NCBI GenBank assembly: GCA_012965485.1
Contig: DTSF01000171.1
Span: 1-10,613 of the forward strand
Direction: 5' to 3'
DNA from: Dehalococcoidia bacterium
Lineage (GTDB): Bacteria > Chloroflexota > Dehalococcoidia > SAR202 > UBA826
Length of the DNA stretch: 10,613 nt
This document shows positions 7,751 through 10,613 of this stretch, piece by piece (the stretch's first letter is position 1; each line of letters begins with the position of its first letter). The notes beneath the pieces were generated by a model, which did no database searches, was not told where the DNA came from, and saw only the letters and a list, made by a program, of their open reading frames with translations. Position numbers and translations under genes: made by a program.

Positions 7751-8335
7751 TCAGTCGTTTAATTTGGTGACTCCACCTTTGTTATGATTTATCTGATCTA
7801 TATCCCATAAGGAGGAAAAACTGAAAGCCCTAGGACAATGACCATAGGCTTCTTCAACGTCCACCAATACACCCTGCAAAATTTTTGCCTTTTCATCTGG
7901 ATTGGACACCTCCAGCTGTAGTTTAAGGTCTACCACAGCCTCATCGGAAATTACCTTCGCACTGCCATTAACACGCAAAGTTTCATTCAATCCGGGGATG
8001 AAAAATATAAGCCCTATATGAGGATTGGTTTGTATATTTTGATATGACTGAAAAAGTTTATTCCCTGCGACATCAGGCAATAGGAGAGTATTTTCGTCTA
8101 AGACTTTAATAAATCCTGGTAGACCACCTTTAGGAGAAGCATCACATTTTCCGGAAGAGTCTGAGGTAGCCATTACCATAAAAGGAGCTTCTTTTATAAA
8201 AGCAATGTGCGATTCGCGCAAGGATTCCACTACTTTGTTGGCTGCCCTGCCTTTTGGGAATCCAAACTTCTCAGTAAAAGAGTTATCAAAACGTTCTTCT
8301 ATTTCAGTCTGCGCCATTTCTTCTTCACTCCTCAC
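7751..8335 (-). CDS. Pyridoxamine 5'-phosphate oxidase-family flavin-binding protein (DR_2398/MSMEG_1061-like)
   Basis: This protein of about 190 residues has the split-barrel FMN-binding fold. The order of motifs FIKEAPFMVMATSDSSGKCDASPKGG (46-71, in pieces), LPGFIKVLDENTLLLPD (72-88), GNKLFQSYQNI (91-101), GLIFFIPGLNETLRVNG (108-124) and VEEAYGHCPRAF (160-171) matches the family called 'PPOX class probable FMN-dependent enzyme'. These are not true pyridoxamine oxidases, and their substrates are mostly unknown; some bind F420. The GTG at 8335 gives 194 residues. An ATG at 8317 (MAQTEIEER) gives 188 and has AGGAG 10 bases upstream, so it may be the real start. First gene of a probable pair with the downstream alpha/beta hydrolase. 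Confidence 0.88.
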   Translation of the reverse strand: MRSEEEMAQTEIEERFDNSFTEKFGFPKGRAANKVVESLRESHIAFIKEAPFMVMATSDSSGKCDASPKGGLPGFIKVLDENTLLLPDVAGNKLFQSYQNIQTNPHIGLIFFIPGLNETLRVNGSAKVISDEAVVDLKLQLEVSNPDEKAKILQGVLVDVEEAYGHCPRAFSFSSLWDIDQINHNKGGVTKLND

Positions 8336-8446
8336 TAATTCCTATGCTTATGTGTAACGGTATGTTAACACGGCTGCTCAGGCACAATTTAACTAATGGT
8401 TTGCACCAAAAAATCTTCCTGATATTAATACTGCTTAGGAATTAGT
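8334..8446. repeat. 11-bp perfect inverted repeat in the divergent intergenic region
   Basis: ACTAATTCCTA (8334-8344) and TAGGAATTAGT (8436-8446) are perfect reverse complements about 91 bases apart. The core AATTAG recurs at 8464-8469 and, inverted, as CTAATT at 8480-8485, a local dyad with a 10-base spacer. The left arm overlaps the possible GTG start of the PPOX gene. These may be binding sites for one regulator serving both divergent units, or a scar of rearrangement. Confidence 0.35.
8352..8371. promoter_or_regulatory. Candidate operator dyad
   Basis: GTGTAAC (8352-8358) and GTTAACAC (8364-8371) form a near-palindrome with one bulged base around GGTAT. It sits 17 bases before the PPOX gene's GTG, where a repressor would act. 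No regulator gene is in the window, so this is only a candidate. Confidence 0.25.
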
Positions 8447-8502
8447 ATCATAGCCATCAGTCAAATTAGTACGTCGACTCTAATTACCGGAAAGGATATG
8501 AC

Positions 8503-8719
8503 ATGCGTTTATCAAGCAAAACTGTCTTCATAACAGCAGCAGCTCAAGGGATTGGAAGGGCTATAGCGGAACGATTTGTACAGGAAGGGGCAAATGTAAC
8601 AGCAACCGATATAAATTTACCTCTACTGTCTGACTTACGTGATGCCAATACGTTTGAATTAGATGTAACCAACAAGGCAGGCCCATATTATTGACGGTGG
8701 CTGGGCCAATAGTTCCTAA
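8503..8719 (+). pseudogene. Short-chain dehydrogenase/reductase with a large internal deletion
   Basis: The start is a normal SDR: ATG at 8503, Rossmann strand and cofactor loop VFITAAAQGIGRAIAERF, then ANVTATDINLP and FELDVTNK at the third strand. After codon 57 or so the reading jumps: frame 2 from about 8678 reads QAHIIDGGWANSS and stops at 8717-8719, the classic SDR C-terminus (...GQxHxIDGGW). The middle of the protein, including the catalytic Ser, Tyr-x-x-x-Lys and the substrate loop, is missing. Since SDRs are about 245-255 residues, roughly 175-185 codons were lost, and the junction is out of frame. The 63-codon frame ending in TGA at 8692-8694 cannot be a working enzyme. The gene lies 26 bases upstream of the DapA-fold gene and was probably its operon partner. 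Confidence 0.87.
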
Positions 8720-8745
8720 TTTGATAACACATAGAGGCACATAAT

Positions 8746-9642
8746 TTGAGTACAATCCCAGAAAGAGACACTATTCCAATAGTTGCACCAACACCAACAC
8801 CATTTGATCATAATGATAAACCAGACCTGCAGCTCCTTGAAGAAAATATATTGCAATGGGTTGGTACCGGTTTAAGTGGATTTGTTATCGGCTCTTATGG
8901 TGGAGAGGAATTTCATCTCTCACAAACAGAAAAAACGGAGATTATTAAGACTGTCTCCCAAGCACATCAGGGACAAAAGTTTGTAATAGCAGGGATAGAC
9001 ACTTTGTCCCCAACTGTGGCAGCCATGCAGGCAGAGGAATATGCAAAAGTCGGTGCCGATATGGTACGGGTTAGGATTCCAAAAATACCTGATAAACATG
9101 GATCGGAGTCAGTTGTTGACTACTTCGAAATAGTGACTCGAAACAGCCCCGTCCCAGTGATACCTATTCATCAACCGAAACTAGCAATGGATGTAGATGC
9201 GACACCGGAAGAAATCGGCGAAATAACCAACCTTGAAGGTATATATGCCTACATAATTTCCTTGAACTTTAGGTGGGAAAGTAGATTGCCTTCATTAATA
9301 AACCCACAGGTTCAACTCTGGACCTGTAATGGAAGCCTATTGATGCCAGGGGCGATGATAGGGGCTGAAGGGGCTTGTTTATTCTTTGCAAATTGGGCCC
9401 CAGATTTATGCCGCAAAGTGATTTCTCTAGTGAAATCAGGAAACTTTAACGAAGCACAAATCGTTCAAGAATCACTTATACATGCAGACTATATTGGAAT
9501 GAGCAAAGGTGTCGCTGCCCTGAAAGCAGGTTTGAATCTTCTTGGCTACAAAGCCACGAAACCCCGAAAGCCTACGCCTGAATTATCCACTGAGGAGATA
9601 AAAGAACTAAAACACGCCTTCCAAAAGGCAGGGGTGCTTTAG
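8746..9642 (+). CDS. Dihydrodipicolinate synthase (DapA)-fold protein lacking the Schiff-base lysine
   Basis: This 298-residue (beta/alpha)8 protein belongs to the DapA / N-acetylneuraminate lyase superfamily, whose members are class I aldolases or dehydratases. Fit to the family: IPIVAPTPTPF at the N-terminus, GLSGFVIGSYGGEEFHLS (42-59) in place of GTTGE, VIAGIDTLSPTVAAMQAEEYAKVGAD, SPVPVIP (134-140), TCNGSLLMPGAMIGAEGAC (193-211) and ANWAPDLC. The strand that should carry the catalytic lysine (family G-x-K-[DE]-[SA]-[ST]) reads GIYAYIIS (165-172), and there is no Lys between 145 and 224. The usual catalytic Tyr of strand 5 is also replaced (PVIPIHQP). The protein therefore probably does not work by the normal imine mechanism. 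The start is TTG at 8746 with AGAGG 8 bases upstream. It directly follows the broken SDR gene. Confidence 0.88.
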   Translation: MSTIPERDTIPIVAPTPTPFDHNDKPDLQLLEENILQWVGTGLSGFVIGSYGGEEFHLSQTEKTEIIKTVSQAHQGQKFVIAGIDTLSPTVAAMQAEEYAKVGADMVRVRIPKIPDKHGSESVVDYFEIVTRNSPVPVIPIHQPKLAMDVDATPEEIGEITNLEGIYAYIISLNFRWESRLPSLINPQVQLWTCNGSLLMPGAMIGAEGACLFFANWAPDLCRKVISLVKSGNFNEAQIVQESLIHADYIGMSKGVAALKAGLNLLGYKATKPRKPTPELSTEEIKELKHAFQKAGVL

Positions 9643-9653
9643 TCAATAACCTA

Positions 9654-9668
9654 GTCAAACATTTTGAC
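9654..9668. terminator. Weak hairpin between convergent genes
   Basis: GTCAAA and TTTGAC form 6-bp arms around a 3-base loop, 12 bases after the DapA-fold stop codon. It is AT-rich and lacks a T-run, so it could be a weak bidirectional terminator or chance. Confidence 0.25.
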
Positions 9669-9719
9669 CGCTGATTTTATATTTCGATGTGGGTGCTAAT
9701 ACTAATCTAGATTCAGATT

Positions 9720-10025
9720 CTAATATTCAACTATCTCGTAGATAACACGGGTACCCGAGGCGGTGTTGCCATTTATTGAACCAATTAACCCCTTGGTCGC
9801 CTCATCCATTCCAGCATAAAATTCCCTTTGCCCTGTAAAATAACCATCTAAACTTTCGACTTCCAATTCCGCAACAACAACATCCATTGTCCCTGATATA
9901 TCAACGTACAACCGACATTCCACTCCCATATTCCTGTAGTTTTCCGCGATAACTTTGAACCCTTCCAAGGCCTCAGGCCCTTTACCCCTTTGGCATACCC
10001 ATGTATTTCTAACTGCAAATTTCAT
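9720..10025 (-). CDS. Small conserved protein, probably dimeric alpha/beta-barrel (NIPSNAP/ABM-like) fold
   Basis: This 101-residue protein begins MKFAVRNTWVCQRGKGPEAL and continues with GVECRLYVDISGTMDVVVAELEVESLDGYF, alternating strands and helices as in ferredoxin-like dimeric alpha/beta-barrel proteins (NIPSNAP, antibiotic-monooxygenase or EthD types). The resemblance is by pattern only and I cannot name the family. There is no signal peptide, and Cys11 and Cys37 are the only cysteines. The ATG at 10025 has a strong ribosome site (AGGAG at 10032-10036, 6 bases upstream). It lies 122 bases downstream of the hydantoinase-type gene on the same strand. Such folds often bind small aromatic or polyketide-like ligands or act as isomerases or monooxygenases; no reaction can be assigned here. 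Confidence 0.75.
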   Translation of the reverse strand: MKFAVRNTWVCQRGKGPEALEGFKVIAENYRNMGVECRLYVDISGTMDVVVAELEVESLDGYFTGQREFYAGMDEATKGLIGSINGNTASGTRVIYEIVEY

Positions 10026-10132
10026 GGAACTCTCCTTTTACTTTTAAAGTTTTACCTTGAACCCTTACCCGTTCTGGCATTGGTACTATTTTTTTTAATG
10101 GGAATTATATCAATTCGGTAGCTAACTCTAGG

Positions 10133-10149
10133 AACAAAAATATTTTGTT
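10133..10149. repeat. AT-rich hairpin overlapping the amidohydrolase stop codon
   Basis: AACAAAA (10133-10139) and TTTTGTT (10143-10149) are perfect 7-bp arms around ATA. It has no GC, so it would be a weak terminator; a T-run lies 36-47 bases away (10089-10096). Confidence 0.3.
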
Positions 10150-10613
10150 AACAAACAGGCCCTTCCAAAATTTCAGATGAAATGCACCTCGGAAGAAATT
10201 CACCATGGGATGGTCCCGACAGAAGTTCACCCTCCAATACAGCTATGGTCCCACGCAATACCACCGATTTTGGCCATCCTTTCACTCGATACCCTTCCCA
10301 AATACTATAATCCTCAAGATGCAAATCACCGAGGGACAAATCCTTGTCCACTGTGGGATCAATAATAGTGATATCAGCATCACTTCCAGGAGCTATTACC
10401 CCTTTACGAGGATATAAACCAAGTATTTTCGCCGCGTTGGTTGATGTTATATCTACAAACCTTTCTAAAGTCATTCCTCTTTTCACCACCCCCTCCGTAT
10501 AGGCAACACCCATCCTGGTTTCTATTCCATTATGGCCACCTGTTACATCTGCAACTGTCCTGAATTTTATCTTTTCCTCCCATGTTGTTGACACCAGGTC
10601 AGTCGCTATAGTT
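10148..10613 (-). CDS. Dihydropyrimidinase/hydantoinase-type amidohydrolase (3' part; start outside window)
   Basis: This is the C-terminal 155 or so residues of a zinc amidohydrolase of the dihydropyrimidinase, hydantoinase and allantoinase group, which cleave cyclic amides. The frame is open to the right edge; a GTG at 10592-10594 is not the true start. The preceding residues read TIATDLVSTTWEEK: the Asp of ATD (codon 10598-10600) is the expected metal ligand, but the His that usually follows (ATDH) is Leu. Downstream, GGHNGIETRMGV, SLERFVDITSTN-like text (TLERFVDITSTNAAKILGLY), PRKGVIAPGSDADITIID, EDYSIWEGYRVKGWP and VVLRG are family-standard. The C-terminus ends normally at TAA 10148-10150. 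The other metal ligands lie beyond the window. It is upstream of the 101-residue small protein. Confidence 0.93.
   Translation of the reverse strand, partial: TIATDLVSTTWEEKIKFRTVADVTGGHNGIETRMGVAYTEGVVKRGMTLERFVDITSTNAAKILGLYPRKGVIAPGSDADITIIDPTVDKDLSLGDLHLEDYSIWEGYRVKGWPKSVVLRGTIAVLEGELLSGPSHGEFLPRCISSEILEGPVC

Noticed and set aside
1..10613. CRISPR array, transposase, integrase, tRNA, rRNA, toxin-antitoxin or phage-defence genes
   Set aside because: I looked on both strands and saw no spaced direct repeats, no cloverleaf with a CCA end, no recombinase motifs and no defence-type domains.

Overview
The window reads as free-living bacterial accessory DNA with low to moderate GC. It is dominated by small-molecule enzymes: a flavin-dependent hydroxy-acid oxidase (broken), a luciferase-like monooxygenase, a nitronate monooxygenase-like protein, an MFS carrier, an aldo/keto reductase, an alpha/beta hydrolase, a PPOX-type flavin protein, a DapA-fold protein and a hydantoinase-type amidohydrolase. 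This mix, with an NHL-repeat remnant and frequent TTG/GTG starts, resembles marine Chloroflexota of the SAR202 type. That assignment is an inference from gene content; no rRNA or marker gene is present.

Layout. Positions 2-1240 (+) hold the 3' part of a very acidic, cysteine-containing protein of unknown function, closed by a strong hairpin at 1271-1303. Positions 1396-2486 (+) hold an FMN-dependent alpha-hydroxy-acid oxidase pseudogene with two frameshifts and one in-frame stop. Positions 4376-2555 (-) form a two-gene operon, nitronate monooxygenase-like then LLM flavoprotein. Positions 4405-4659 (+) hold the C-terminal remnant of an NHL-repeat protein. Positions 5852-4665 (-) encode an MFS transporter, divergent from an aldo/keto reductase at 5935-6864 (+). 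Positions 8335-6878 (-) encode a PPOX-family protein followed by an alpha/beta hydrolase. Positions 8503-8719 (+) hold an SDR gene collapsed by an internal deletion, followed by a DapA-fold protein at 8746-9642 (+). Positions 10613-9720 (-) hold the 3' end of a hydantoinase/dihydropyrimidinase-type amidohydrolase followed by a 101-residue small protein.

Function. The intact genes fit uptake (MFS) and stepwise oxidation or hydrolysis of organic acids, lactones, amides or sugars (aldo/keto reductase, hydrolase, amidohydrolase, flavoenzymes). The substrate cannot be read from the sequence. Three of the four oxidoreductase or beta-propeller genes on the plus strand between 1396 and 8719 are broken; only the aldo/keto reductase is intact there. 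This suggests ongoing turnover of paralogous catabolic genes.

I found no defence system, CRISPR array, transposase, tRNA or rRNA. The most notable observations are the three decayed genes (two of which ordinary ORF calling would miss or misname), a DapA-fold protein lacking the Schiff-base lysine, and the unrecognised acidic protein at the left edge.
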